Below are positions 19,206 to 27,330 of a stretch of 64,000 nt of DNA, one piece after another. This DNA is from Nostoc sp. FACHB-973 (GTDB lineage Bacteria > Cyanobacteriota > Cyanobacteriia > Cyanobacteriales > Nostocaceae). Both the position numbers and the translations under genes were made by a program. The notes under the pieces are model-generated. The model was given only the letters and a program-made list of their open reading frames with translations, was not told where the DNA came from and searched no databases. Each line of letters opens with the position of its first letter. Within the stretch, counting starts at the first letter, position 1. The stretch covers positions 1 to 64,000 of the forward strand of contig NZ_JACJSJ010000002.1 of assembly GCF_014698115.1 (NCBI RefSeq), written 5' to 3'.

Positions 19206-20783
19206 CTAATTAGCAATTTCCGGCGCACTCAAAGAAACCTTTGGTGCTTCTGGTTTTTGTTGTGCTAATGTCGGCACCGAATTACGCAATCTTGCTGTCA
19301 ATTGTACAGTTGTGGCGTCGTACATTTGAGTGAGCAGTTTCGGATAGAAACCAATACCAATAATTGGCACTAACAAACAGGCAATAATAAATACTTCACG
19401 GGGTTCAGCATCTATCAAAGCTTGGTGAGAAACTAATTCTTCGTTCTCTTGGCCGTAGAAAATTTCTCGCAACATTGACAGCAGATAAATCGGAGTTAAA
19501 ATCACCCCAACTGCCATCAAGAACACTACGATAACTTTAAAGGTAGAGCTGTAAGCATCGCTAGTAGCAAAACCAACAAATACCATTAATTCTGCTACGA
19601 AACCGCTCATTCCTGGCAACGCCAAAGATGCCATTGAACAGGCGGTGAACATGGCGAAAATTTTCTGCATTCTCTTACCGACACCACCCATTTCATCCAA
19701 CATCAGGGTATGTGTCCGGTCATAAGTTGCACCTACGAGAAAGAACAAACTCGCCCCAATTAACCCGTGAGAAACCATTTGCAATACTGCTCCACTTAAT
19801 CCCAAATCGGTAAAGGAAGCAATCCCAATGGTGACAAAGCCCATGTGAGAAATTGAGGAGTAGGCAATTTTCCGCTTCAGGTTTCGCTGGGCAAAGGATG
19901 TCAGCGCGGCGTAGATGATGTTAACTACCCCCAAAACTATCAACACAGGGGCAAAATAAGCGTGGGCATCAGGCAACATTTGGGCATTCATCCGAATCAG
20001 AGCGTAACCGCCCATTTTCAGGAGAATACCTGCCAATAGCATATGCACAGGTGCTGTAGCTTCACCGTGGGCATCAGGTAGCCAGGTGTGCAAGGGAATA
20101 ATCGGCAACTTGACGGCGTAGGCAATCAGGAAGCCAGCATAAAGTACAAGTTGGAAATTCAGGGCGAAATCTTTGAGGGCGAGCGATCGCATATCGAACG
20201 TCACCGTATCGCCGTAAAATCCCATTGTCAGGGCAGACAGCAAAATAAACAGCGAACCGCCAGCGGTGTATAAAATAAATTTAGTCGCTGCGTATTGTCG
20301 CCTTTTGCCTCCCCAAATCGACAGCAGAAAGTATATCGGCACCAGTTCCAGTTCCCACACCAGGAAAAATAGCAGCATATCCTGGACGGCGAACACGGCA
20401 ATCTGACCGCCATACATCGCCAGAATCAAGAAGTAAAATAGCTTGGGCTTGAAGGTTACAGGCCAAGCCGCTAAAATCGCCAGCGTGGTAATGAATCCAG
20501 TCAAAATAATCAGAGGCATGGACAAGCCATCTGCCCCTACCGACCAATTCAAATCGAGTTGTGGTACCCAGGGGTAACTCTCCACCAACTGCAAATCTGG
20601 ATTGGAAAAATCGTACCCAGTATAAAAAGCGTAAACAATCAGTGCGAAATCTATCAGCCCCACAATCAGGGAGTACCAGCGCACTGTCTTGCCGTCTTTA
20701 TCTGGGATGATGGGAATCAGTAGTGACGCCGCTATCGGAAACAGAATAATCGTCGTCAGCCAGGGGAAAGTAGCTGTATTCAT
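19206..20783 (-). CDS. ndhD: NAD(P)H-quinone oxidoreductase subunit 4 (NdhD, NDH-1)
   Basis: The 525-residue, highly hydrophobic protein is a Mrp-antiporter-type proton-pumping subunit. Conserved stretches include [16 protein letters not shown], the lysine/histidine channel region [22 protein letters not shown], and [15 protein letters not shown]. It belongs to thylakoid NDH-1, which drives respiration and cyclic electron flow around photosystem I. Sequence style and the companion ndhF suggest the NdhD1 form rather than the CO2-uptake D3/D4 forms, which is inference. The preceding 180 bases hold a GATTTAATTAAATC palindrome and an imperfect GGGGATT/AATCCCC hairpin. ndhF lies 7.4 kb upstream on the same strand. 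Confidence 0.96.
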   Translation of the reverse strand: MNTATFPWLTTIILFPIAASLLIPIIPDKDGKTVRWYSLIVGLIDFALIVYAFYTGYDFSNPDLQLVESYPWVPQLDLNWSVGADGLSMPLIILTGFITTLAILAAWPVTFKPKLFYFLILAMYGGQIAVFAVQDMLLFFLVWELELVPIYFLLSIWGGKRRQYAATKFILYTAGGSLFILLSALTMGFYGDTVTFDMRSLALKDFALNFQLVLYAGFLIAYAVKLPIIPLHTWLPDAHGEATAPVHMLLAGILLKMGGYALIRMNAQMLPDAHAYFAPVLIVLGVVNIIYAALTSFAQRNLKRKIAYSSISHMGFVTIGIASFTDLGLSGAVLQMVSHGLIGASLFFLVGATYDRTHTLMLDEMGGVGKRMQKIFAMFTACSMASLALPGMSGFVAELMVFVGFATSDAYSSTFKVIVVFLMAVGVILTPIYLLSMLREIFYGQENEELVSHQALIDAEPREVFIIACLLVPIIGIGFYPKLLTQMYDATTVQLTARLRNSVPTLAQQKPEAPKVSLSAPEIAN

Positions 20784-21102
20784 CGCAATTTGTCTGCTAT
20801 CAAAATCATGTTTGGCAAAAAGTCACTAGTTATTAACTAACAGCTTTTTGGGGATTTGCTCTTCCTCGTTAGGTTGATTTAATTAAATCGGCAATCCCCG
20901 ATTTTTTCTCTTGGGAGTCTATTTTGACACTTGGGAGTGCGGAATGTGGGTGAGGGTAGTCCCGATCAAGTCAAAAATTTAGCCTCTACAAAGCCGCTAA
21001 ACTAGAGTTATGGCGATGCGATCGCTAAAAATACATCATGCTGTTTGCTGGTTGTCGAAAAAAGTGATTTAGTGCAAAAAGCATGAGAGGAGAAACAACC
21101 CT

Positions 21103-21378
21103 ATGATAATGGCACAAATTGAAAATCAGATTCGTTATGTCAAAAGCAAAAATATTAGCCGACCGGCAAGAGTCTGTGTGACAAGCAGCAGCAGGACAAA
21201 ATTTCCCAGTCTCACAGCTTTGGCAATACGGTTCGGTTAAGGTTTTTTGATTAAAATTCTAAATTCCAAAGACGCGATAAATCGCCGTCTCTACAATAAT
21301 CATTCCTTTGTAGAGACGGCGATTTATCGCGTCTGGTGCCTTAACCGAACAGTATTGAGAGCTTTGGGACTACAGTAG
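21103..21378 (+). pseudogene. Decayed duplicate of the RelE-partner antitoxin gene, split by a MITE
   Basis: From 20967 the sequence copies the intact antitoxin region at 22381-22795, including about 135 bases of upstream DNA. The copy keeps the start (MIMAQIENQIRYV) but lacks the 119 bases equivalent to 22576-22694, which shifts the reading frame. A 134-base MITE then sits near the 3' end, with AGCTTTGG on both sides. After the MITE the antitoxin-like sequence resumes (AGCTTTGGGAC). No toxin gene follows. It cannot make a working antitoxin. Confidence 0.8.
21224..21357. mobile_element. MITE with 19-bp terminal inverted repeats
   Basis: The ends CAATACGGTTCGGTTAAGG and CCTTAACCGAACAGTATTG are inverted copies with one mismatch. 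Inside is a perfect 27-bp inverted repeat (21270-21296 with 21308-21334, arms starting AGACGCGATAAATCGCC) around an 11-base loop. There is no coding capacity. AGCTTTGG occurs at 21216-21223 and 21360-21367, consistent with an 8-bp target duplication, although two extra bases lie between the right end and its copy. Confidence 0.8.
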
Positions 21379-21439
21379 GTGATTTGATTGAGTTTTTTTA
21401 GTAAAATAGACAGGGAAAGTTGATAAAAGAAATTCGATT

Positions 21440-21658
21440 ATGTCATCTCCAGCGATCGCTACTGTAATTAAGATGATGAAATCTTTATCTGAAGATGTGC
21501 AATAAAGAGTTGCAGAACATCTCCGAGACTACCTGGAAGATTTGCAAGATGAATTTAAATGGAATAAATCATTTAAGAAAACTCAACAACAACTGATTGC
21601 ATCTGCCCAATCCGCTAAAAGAGAGATTGCAGAAGGACTTGCAAAACCAATGAACTAG
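21440..21658 (+). pseudogene. Antitoxin-like small gene with an in-frame stop
   Basis: The 72-codon frame starts MSSPAIATVIKMM and ends LAKPMN. It reads as one small helical protein (EHLRDYLEDLQDEF, KKTQQQLIASAQSAKRE), but codon 22 (21503-21505) is TAA. Its style matches small cyanobacterial antitoxins whose toxin gene overlaps or follows. One base change (for example AAA or CAA to TAA) would explain the break. A short toxin-like stub follows at 21660. Confidence 0.55.
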
Positions 21659-21659
21659 G

Positions 21660-21716
21660 AAACGTCTCAAAACTCTAACTAAACAATATCTGTATCATCA
21701 GCTTCATGAATGGTAA
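21660..21716 (+). pseudogene. Stub resembling the N-terminus of a RelE-type toxin
   Basis: Eighteen codons read KRLKTLTKQYLYHQLHEW before a stop. The first ten match the RelE-type toxin at 22800 (RRLKTLSKRY), and at the DNA level GTCTCAAAACTCT is identical. No start codon or downstream toxin sequence remains. This is probably the residue of a deleted toxin gene that followed the broken antitoxin. Confidence 0.4.
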
Positions 21717-21736
21717 CAGAGAAGCAAGTAAGAACA

Positions 21737-21964
21737 CTAAGCTGCATATCTAATAATCTCCAATTCTGCTCCATTATTAATAGCTGACTCTGCTTTTTCT
21801 AAAACATGTTCGGTAACTGCATCACTTAAATAATATTCACCGCAGTTATCACAAATTTCTGCTGGAACTTTTTTTAAGACAACAATACATTCATCTCTTT
21901 CTAATGTTACAGTTACTAAACCAGGTTTAGTTTCTCCATGCTGACAAATTACGCATTTTATCAT
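21737..21964 (-). CDS. YgiT/MqsA-type zinc-finger antitoxin
   Basis: This 75-residue protein has the YgiT-type zinc finger CVIC (C4, C7) paired with CDNC near residues 38-41, with EYYLSDAVTEHVLEKAE after the second pair. Such proteins act as antitoxins or regulators for small RNases or DUF4258 partners. The start overlaps the stop of the upstream DUF4258 toxin gene by four bases (ATGA), the usual arrangement of a translationally coupled pair. The antitoxin is intact while its toxin is broken. Confidence 0.85.
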   Translation of the reverse strand: MIKCVICQHGETKPGLVTVTLERDECIVVLKKVPAEICDNCGEYYLSDAVTEHVLEKAESAINNGAELEIIRYAA

Positions 21965-22248
21965 CTTTGTCTCCTAGTTGTAAAACCATCTAACCAAATA
22001 TTAGCATCAGGAATATAAGCTGTTACTACATATCCTGTATCTGTAGCTTCATCGTAGGAAAATACAACATGGATCGGTTTACCTTCTATAAAATCCAATA
22101 TTAGATAACTAGGGTAAGGTGTATCATCAGGATTTTTTTCTATCACTTATCCACAAGAAATCGCAGTTTTTACATCTTGTTGACTGATCCGACGATAAAA
22201 CATTTGTTGGATAGCATGACGGGAAAAAACTAGATTTTGACAATACAT
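21961..22248 (-). pseudogene. DUF4258-family toxin gene interrupted by a stop codon
   Basis: Reading leftward from an ATG at 22248, 33 codons (MYCQNLVFSRHAIQQMFYRR, then ISQQDVKTAISCG) are followed by TAA at 22149-22147. The frame then continues VIEKNPDDTPYPSYLILDF through to the end. Together these make a normal 95-residue DUF4258 protein: the SRHAIQQM and DDTPYPSYL segments are family hallmarks. A GAA-to-TAA change (family members usually have Glu before Val-Ile-Glu) explains the break. A GTG just after the stop (22146) could start a 61-residue C-terminal fragment. Confidence 0.8.
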
Positions 22249-22537
22249 GAATTATTTTTTTTAATAGCAAAGAGTTCCCCTATCACCTTCAGGTGGCGAC
22301 TGGCGTCAAGTGGCGTCAGGGCATGTAGCTTGCTTCTTCAAAGGAGTACCGAAATATCTAAAATCTAAAATCCGCACGGTCAAGTCAAAAATTTACCCGA
22401 AAAAAGCTGCTAGGCTAGAGTTTTAGGGATGCGATCGCCTAGTCCAACCCAGGGGTCGCTAAAAACACACGATGCTGTTTGCTGATTGTCAAAAAAGCGA
22501 TTTGGTGCAAAAAAGCATGACAGGAGAAACAACAATA

Positions 22538-22795
22538 ATGATAATGGCACAAATTGAAAATCAGATTCGTTATGTAACCAACGCAGATGGAGAAACAACA
22601 GATGTACTCGTCCCTGTAGAACTTTGGCAACAGCTTATCAGTTCCATAAATTCTGATAACGCCAGTGGTTTAGCTTGGATTGATGAACAAGAGCCAAAAG
22701 CACAAATATTAGCCGACCTGCAAGAGTCTGTACGACAAGCAGCAACAGGACAAACTTTCCCAGTTTCAGAGCTTTGGGACGATATCACAGCCTAG
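22538..22795 (+). CDS. Antitoxin of a RelE-type toxin-antitoxin pair
   Basis: I place the start at MIMAQIENQ (22538), preceded by AGGAG at about 22522; the open frame extends 22 codons upstream without support. The 85-residue acidic protein has the segment TTDVLVPVELWQQLIS and a C-terminal SELWDD typical of small cyanobacterial antitoxins. The toxin gene starts four bases after its stop. The same sequence, decayed, is duplicated at 20967-21378. Antitoxins of such pairs usually repress their own operon. Confidence 0.8.
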   Translation: MIMAQIENQIRYVTNADGETTDVLVPVELWQQLISSINSDNASGLAWIDEQEPKAQILADLQESVRQAATGQTFPVSELWDDITA

Positions 22796-22799
22796 ATTT

Positions 22800-23126
22800 A
22801 TGACAGAAGTCCGGTTTACACCTCCCTTCAAACGCCGTCTCAAAACTCTGAGTAAACGCTATCGCCAAATTCAAATCGACATTGAACCCATTATCGAGCA
22901 GCTACAGGCTGGAAATTTTATCGGCGATCAAATCTCTGGGATAGACTTGAGCGTTTTTAAAGTTCGGGCCAAAAACAGTGATATACCGACGGGCAAAAGT
23001 GGTGGATATCGTGTGATTTATCAAGTTGTCTCACCTGAACGTGTCTTACTCCTACTCATTTATGCAAAATCGGATCAGGCAGATGTGAGTTTAGAGGAGA
23101 TTGAAGATGCAATTAAAAAGACATAG
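22800..23126 (+). CDS. RelE/ParE-type toxin
   Basis: The 108-residue basic protein has the RelE fold pattern: FTPPFKRRLKTLSKRY helix region, then GYRVIYQVVSPERVLLLLIYAKSDQ, ending in an acidic helix. The positively charged KRRLK and KSGGYR segments are the likely RNA- or ribosome-facing surface. RelE toxins cut mRNA on ribosomes, while ParE relatives poison gyrase; the sequence favours the RelE/HigB side. It forms an operon with the antitoxin four bases upstream and appears intact. Confidence 0.85.
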   Translation: MTEVRFTPPFKRRLKTLSKRYRQIQIDIEPIIEQLQAGNFIGDQISGIDLSVFKVRAKNSDIPTGKSGGYRVIYQVVSPERVLLLLIYAKSDQADVSLEEIEDAIKKT

Positions 23127-23323
23127 CCATATCGCCGAGATTGCTTAAGCGTAGCCCGTTGCAGGCATCGCACAAAACTTAAAATTCAATAGTAGAGTTA
23201 TGCTCATTCTCATCACTACGATAGACGATCGCACTGCAATATTAAAGATTAATTTTTAATAGAGAAAGCGCGATCGCATATCATTTATCTACTGTGTAGT
23301 CTGTCTTCCATAGCAATAACTTC

Positions 23324-25387
23324 ATGCCTTTCTCCGATTTCACTAATCCTTACCAAAATCCGGCTAAAATACCACAAAACTATCGCCAGGATAATATAAA
23401 TTTACGGAAGTTATTTAAAGCTGATGGTTCTTATGTGCGTCCAGCAGAAGACCCTGTGACGATGTGGGCGCTTGAGATTTTAGTAGAAGAGTACGGTGTT
23501 CCACTAGAAGCAATAGAACTAGAACTAAATTCAGATTTTGCCGAGGGAACTTATCAAGGTGGGCGACGCTATCAAGGACGGGCAGACCTTGTAATTTATG
23601 ATGACCGTTATGCTGATTCTGTAGGTAATTTGGATGTAGCCTTCATCATGGTCGAGGCTATGGAACCAAGTAAAAAAGTTGGTGGAACTGAGGGCGAAGG
23701 TTGGGTCGATCATCTTAACCGACTCAATGCTTACATGAGTGCTTCACCATCTGCCCGTTATGCCATTTTAACCAGTGGTAAACATACAGTAATTTATCGT
23801 CGTGACCTTGACTACCCAAGAAAATTAGAACCTATTGGCGATTTACCTAAATACGAAAGCGCCCGTAAAGCCGCACAGCACAGTCCTTATACTGTAATTT
23901 TTAATCCCAGCGAACCAGATGAAATTCAAACAGGACTCACGCCTCTATCTCGTGATAAGTTTCGGGAGGTTTTGGGAGATACGCGTTCTGGTTGTCACTC
24001 TATTCTCAGAGATAACGAAGGTTTGCAGCCACAAGAAGCCGTTGATGCAATGGTTAAATTCTTGTTTGCTAAGTGGTATGACGAACAGGCAACAATTGAC
24101 TTAGCCAAGCAAACAGGAGAATCACGGGCTTATGTATTTAGTATTAGTAATGAAACTGACCCAGAACGTTTATTAGTTCAAGTTAGAGACACTTTTGAAA
24201 AAGCAAAGCAGTGGGAAAGAGAAATACTAGCGAAAAAATTTGGTGCTGATTTGGGCGTGCGTTTGGCATTTAATGATGATGTGCTGCAATTCAAGCCTCA
24301 CACCACAATGGAAATCGTTAAGCGTTTACAGCCTTGGAGTTTGCGACAATCTTCAGCAGATGTTAAAGGTGGGGTGTTTGAAGATTTTTTGAGTAAAACT
24401 TTCCGTGATGATTTGGGGCAATATTTCACACCTACACCAGTAATTAATTTAATGGTGGGGATTTTGCAACCAACAGTAAATGATTATGTTGGCGATCCTG
24501 CTTGCGGTTCAGCGCGGATGTTGACGCACGTTTTGGATTATGTGCGTAAGCAAGAGTATGCAAAAGCAATAGCAAATAATGGTGGTAATCCTGAAGGGAT
24601 TAATCCTGAAGAACCAACACAAGAGTTTATAAAGTTTCGAGATAATCATTTATTTGGTGCTGAATATTCTCGAAATGTGATGCACGTAGCGCGAGTTAAT
24701 ACTTTAATGAATGGCGCACAATATGCTGATTTAAAGTGGATGGATTCGCTAGAGAGATTGGGTAGCATTACAGGAGGAATTACAGAGGGGCTTCCAGAAC
24801 GTCCTGGGTTTTATCTGGGAGGGTTGACGATGATTTTAACTAATCCTCCATTTGGTTCTAAATTAACAAATGAAAATGTTTTGAAGGACTTTGCTGGACG
24901 AGATGGGGTGACAAAGAAAAATGGCAAGGTTGTTCCAAGCCTACCGCAAGAAGTGGCTTTTATTAATCGTTGTCTAGAATTTCTTGCACCAAGAGGTAAG
25001 TTAGCGATTGTGTTGCCTGATGGAATATTAGCAAATAGTTCAATGCAACATATTCGAGATTGGATTTTACGCTGGTCAAAGTTGAAGGCAGTAATTAGTT
25101 TGCCACAGGCTACATTTGCGCCTTATGGTGCAGGTGTAAAAACTAGTGTTGTGGTTTTAGAAAAACGCGAAATATTGTTACTAATAAATAAACAACTAGA
25201 ACTTGGTCAACAAGTTATCGAAGCTGATGAAAACTATAAGGTTTACATGGCTCGCATTGACAAGATCGGCTATGATGCTGCTGGTCGTATGTCTGTATCT
25301 GAGGATGAAGCTCATGAACCACCAGAAGTTAAAATGACGATTCAAGATTTTGATAAATGCTTAGGGTGGTTAAGTTATGGAGAGTAA
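23324..25387 (+). CDS. N-6 adenine DNA methylase with fused HsdR-N-like domain
   Basis: The first about 170 of 687 residues resemble a type I restriction R-subunit N-terminal domain: WALEILVEEYG, LELNSDFAEG, GRADLVIYDD with D88, then FIMVEAMEP. The usual catalytic lysine of ExK is Met113, so nuclease activity is doubtful. A helical linker leads to the HsdM-type methylase: GQYFTP (365-370), SAM motif I DPACGSARML (391-400, where DPACGSGG is usual) and catalytic NPPFG (507-511). It would methylate adenine in a site chosen by HsdS, whose gene overlaps by 11 bases. No HsdR helicase gene is present in the window. Confidence 0.88.
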   Translation: MPFSDFTNPYQNPAKIPQNYRQDNINLRKLFKADGSYVRPAEDPVTMWALEILVEEYGVPLEAIELELNSDFAEGTYQGGRRYQGRADLVIYDDRYADSVGNLDVAFIMVEAMEPSKKVGGTEGEGWVDHLNRLNAYMSASPSARYAILTSGKHTVIYRRDLDYPRKLEPIGDLPKYESARKAAQHSPYTVIFNPSEPDEIQTGLTPLSRDKFREVLGDTRSGCHSILRDNEGLQPQEAVDAMVKFLFAKWYDEQATIDLAKQTGESRAYVFSISNETDPERLLVQVRDTFEKAKQWEREILAKKFGADLGVRLAFNDDVLQFKPHTTMEIVKRLQPWSLRQSSADVKGGVFEDFLSKTFRDDLGQYFTPTPVINLMVGILQPTVNDYVGDPACGSARMLTHVLDYVRKQEYAKAIANNGGNPEGINPEEPTQEFIKFRDNHLFGAEYSRNVMHVARVNTLMNGAQYADLKWMDSLERLGSITGGITEGLPERPGFYLGGLTMILTNPPFGSKLTNENVLKDFAGRDGVTKKNGKVVPSLPQEVAFINRCLEFLAPRGKLAIVLPDGILANSSMQHIRDWILRWSKLKAVISLPQATFAPYGAGVKTSVVVLEKREILLLINKQLELGQQVIEADENYKVYMARIDKIGYDAAGRMSVSEDEAHEPPEVKMTIQDFDKCLGWLSYGE

Positions 25388-26768
25388 AACTCTAACTATT
25401 GGCTATATTAGTCAACAACCAAGATGGGACTTTCATTACTTTGATGACAAATACCTACAAATAGAAAAACTGCTTGATCGAGGAAAGTATCCGATAGAGC
25501 CACTGGCAAAATATACAAAACAAATTGTCAACTTCGGTGCATATTCTTTATGCAATTTATTAGTTTGGGTTAATGATGGGATTCCGTATTTACGAGTCAC
25601 TGATTTAAAGGAAGATGGTATTTCTTGGTCAAATGTACCTCGGATACCACATGAAATTCATATAAAATTACCTAAATCAAAAGTCTATCCTGGTGATGTC
25701 CTATATTCTATGGCTGGGACAATAGGTTTATCAATTGTCGCTCCTGAAGAAATAGGGGAATGTAACTCAAATCAGGCTATAGCAAAAATTAGACTTAAAT
25801 CTGATCGTTTAAATCCTTACTACTTAGCTACTTTTTTAAACAGCCAATTAGGGAGATATCAATCAGAGAGGATTGCAAACGGTCAAACGGTTTTCAACAT
25901 AAATATGGGAGAGATTGGTTTACTTCGCATACCCATACCACCGCGCCCTATTCAAGACCGCATTGCTCAAATAATGCAAGATGCTTATGCTAGACGGCAG
26001 CATAAGTTAGCTGAGGCAGAAAAGTTATATCAAACAATTGATAATTATGTATTTACTAGATTAGGGATATCTCTTGAAAAAGTTCAAGAAAAAAAGCGTT
26101 TTATAAAGCCAATAGCAGAAATGTATGAATCTCGGTTTGATGTAGATTTCAATATGGGCTTTCATAAATTTGACCCATATATAAATCAAGTCTTACCTGT
26201 GAAGGCTGTTGCTAAATTTCCTAAAAGAACACGAAAACTGTCAAATGATGCAGAAGCTATATTTCACTATATTGATATTTCCAGTATTGATATTAAGTTA
26301 GGAACGGTTGAGGGAGCTATAGAAGTTACTGAAGCAAATGCGCCTAGCCGTGCGAGGCAAGTTGTTCATACTGGAGATATTATTGTATCTACAGTACGCC
26401 CTACTAGAGGAGCAATTGCACTGATCCAAAATGAAATGGAAGGTTTTATTTGTTCTACAGGATTTACTATTATTCATTCAACAGAAAAAATAAGTTCTGC
26501 ATATCTACACTTGGCTTTACGATTAAGTACCACCCTTGAACAATTTAGGCGACGATCTGCGGGTTCATCATATCCAGCGATCTTAGAAAGCGATATTCAA
26601 GAAACACTCATTCCTGTTCCTGATAAAGAAGTTCAAAACGAAATAGCTACGGAAGTTACCCAACGCTGCAATAAAGCTAAAAGCCTACGGATTCAGGCTG
26701 AAAACTTAGTAGATGAAGCAAAAGCCCATGTTGAGCGCATGATATTGGGAGAAGAAGAGGTGGCATGA
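25377..26768 (+). CDS. Type I restriction-modification specificity subunit (HsdS)
   Basis: The product (463 residues) shows the two-half HsdS plan. A first target-recognition domain (about 35-200, with KVYPGDVLYSMAGTIG and a PPRPIQDRIAQIM helix) is followed by a second (about 265-430, with HTGDIIVSTVRPTRG and PVPDKEVQNEIATEV). The PGDVL/TGDIIVS and Q-(D/N)-(R/E)-I-A motifs mark each half and its coiled coil. It should define a bipartite DNA site for the methylase. It overlaps the methylase gene by 11 bases and the HTH gene by 4, so the three are one translationally coupled operon. Confidence 0.9.
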   Translation: MESKTLTIGYISQQPRWDFHYFDDKYLQIEKLLDRGKYPIEPLAKYTKQIVNFGAYSLCNLLVWVNDGIPYLRVTDLKEDGISWSNVPRIPHEIHIKLPKSKVYPGDVLYSMAGTIGLSIVAPEEIGECNSNQAIAKIRLKSDRLNPYYLATFLNSQLGRYQSERIANGQTVFNINMGEIGLLRIPIPPRPIQDRIAQIMQDAYARRQHKLAEAEKLYQTIDNYVFTRLGISLEKVQEKKRFIKPIAEMYESRFDVDFNMGFHKFDPYINQVLPVKAVAKFPKRTRKLSNDAEAIFHYIDISSIDIKLGTVEGAIEVTEANAPSRARQVVHTGDIIVSTVRPTRGAIALIQNEMEGFICSTGFTIIHSTEKISSAYLHLALRLSTTLEQFRRRSAGSSYPAILESDIQETLIPVPDKEVQNEIATEVTQRCNKAKSLRIQAENLVDEAKAHVERMILGEEEVA

Positions 26769-27250
26769 AGGAGGGCAGTAAATACCAGCCACTCCTTGAG
26801 TTTTTACGTGGCACTAACCAAAGTGAAATAACTCTTTCTCTTGCTGAAATCGAGACTTTAATAAAAGATACTTTGCCCAATTCAGCGAAAAGTAAACGGG
26901 CGTGGTGGAGTAATCGCAGCAAAGGCGCATTACAAGCTTCAGCATGGATAGAAGCAGGATATAGCGTTGCGAATGTTGATTTTGATAAGCAATGCGTTAC
27001 TTTTCGCCAATTTACTACTAACGAACAAGTGCAGCTTGTAGATGGAAAAGTGGTATGGAATAGCAAATCAATCAAGGCATTACGTCTCCAAATGGGTTTA
27101 ACACAAACAGAATTTGCAACACAACTGGGTGTGCGCCAGGCAACAATTAGTGAATGGGAAAACGGAATCTATGAACCAACTCGCTCAAAGTCGAAACACT
27201 TGGAATTAGTTGCTCAGATGCTTGGATTTACATATCAGGAAGAGAGCTAA
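26765..27250 (+). CDS. DUF7662 domain fused to an XRE-type HTH
   Basis: The first about 80 of 161 residues fit the small DUF7662 pattern: KYQPLLEFLRG, ITLSLAEIETLI, LPNSAKSKRAWWSN and an ASAWIEAGYSVANVDF strand. The C-terminal part (about 104-155) is a clear XRE helix-turn-helix: LRLQMGLTQTEFATQLGVRQATISEWENG. Its start overlaps the hsdS stop by four bases. The likely role is DNA-binding control of the methylase operon, or sensing of its state. DUF7662 is often found next to nuclease or restriction genes, but its function is not established. Confidence 0.78.
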   Translation: MKEGSKYQPLLEFLRGTNQSEITLSLAEIETLIKDTLPNSAKSKRAWWSNRSKGALQASAWIEAGYSVANVDFDKQCVTFRQFTTNEQVQLVDGKVVWNSKSIKALRLQMGLTQTEFATQLGVRQATISEWENGIYEPTRSKSKHLELVAQMLGFTYQEES

Positions 27251-27268
27251 GGTTTCTAATTTTTATTT

Positions 27269-27297
27269 TTGACATTTATTCGGTTAACGTATATTGT
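27269..27297 (+). promoter_or_regulatory. Candidate sigma-70-type promoter
   Basis: TTGACA (27269-27274) is followed after 17 bases by TATTGT (27292-27297), or after 15 by TATATT. It lies 35 bases upstream of the next gene. TTGACA and TGTCAA (27295-27300) also form an inverted repeat that could be an operator for the HTH protein encoded just upstream; this is speculative. Confidence 0.4.
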
Positions 27298-27330
27298 CAA
27301 GATAGCATTTGCTTCTGGCAGTAGTCAAGC

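Noticed and set aside
20870..20915. GGGGATT/AATCCCC hairpin with T tract upstream of ndhD read as a terminator
   Set aside because: The stem is imperfect with a loop of about 30 bases, and no plus-strand gene ends nearby; noted only under ndhD.
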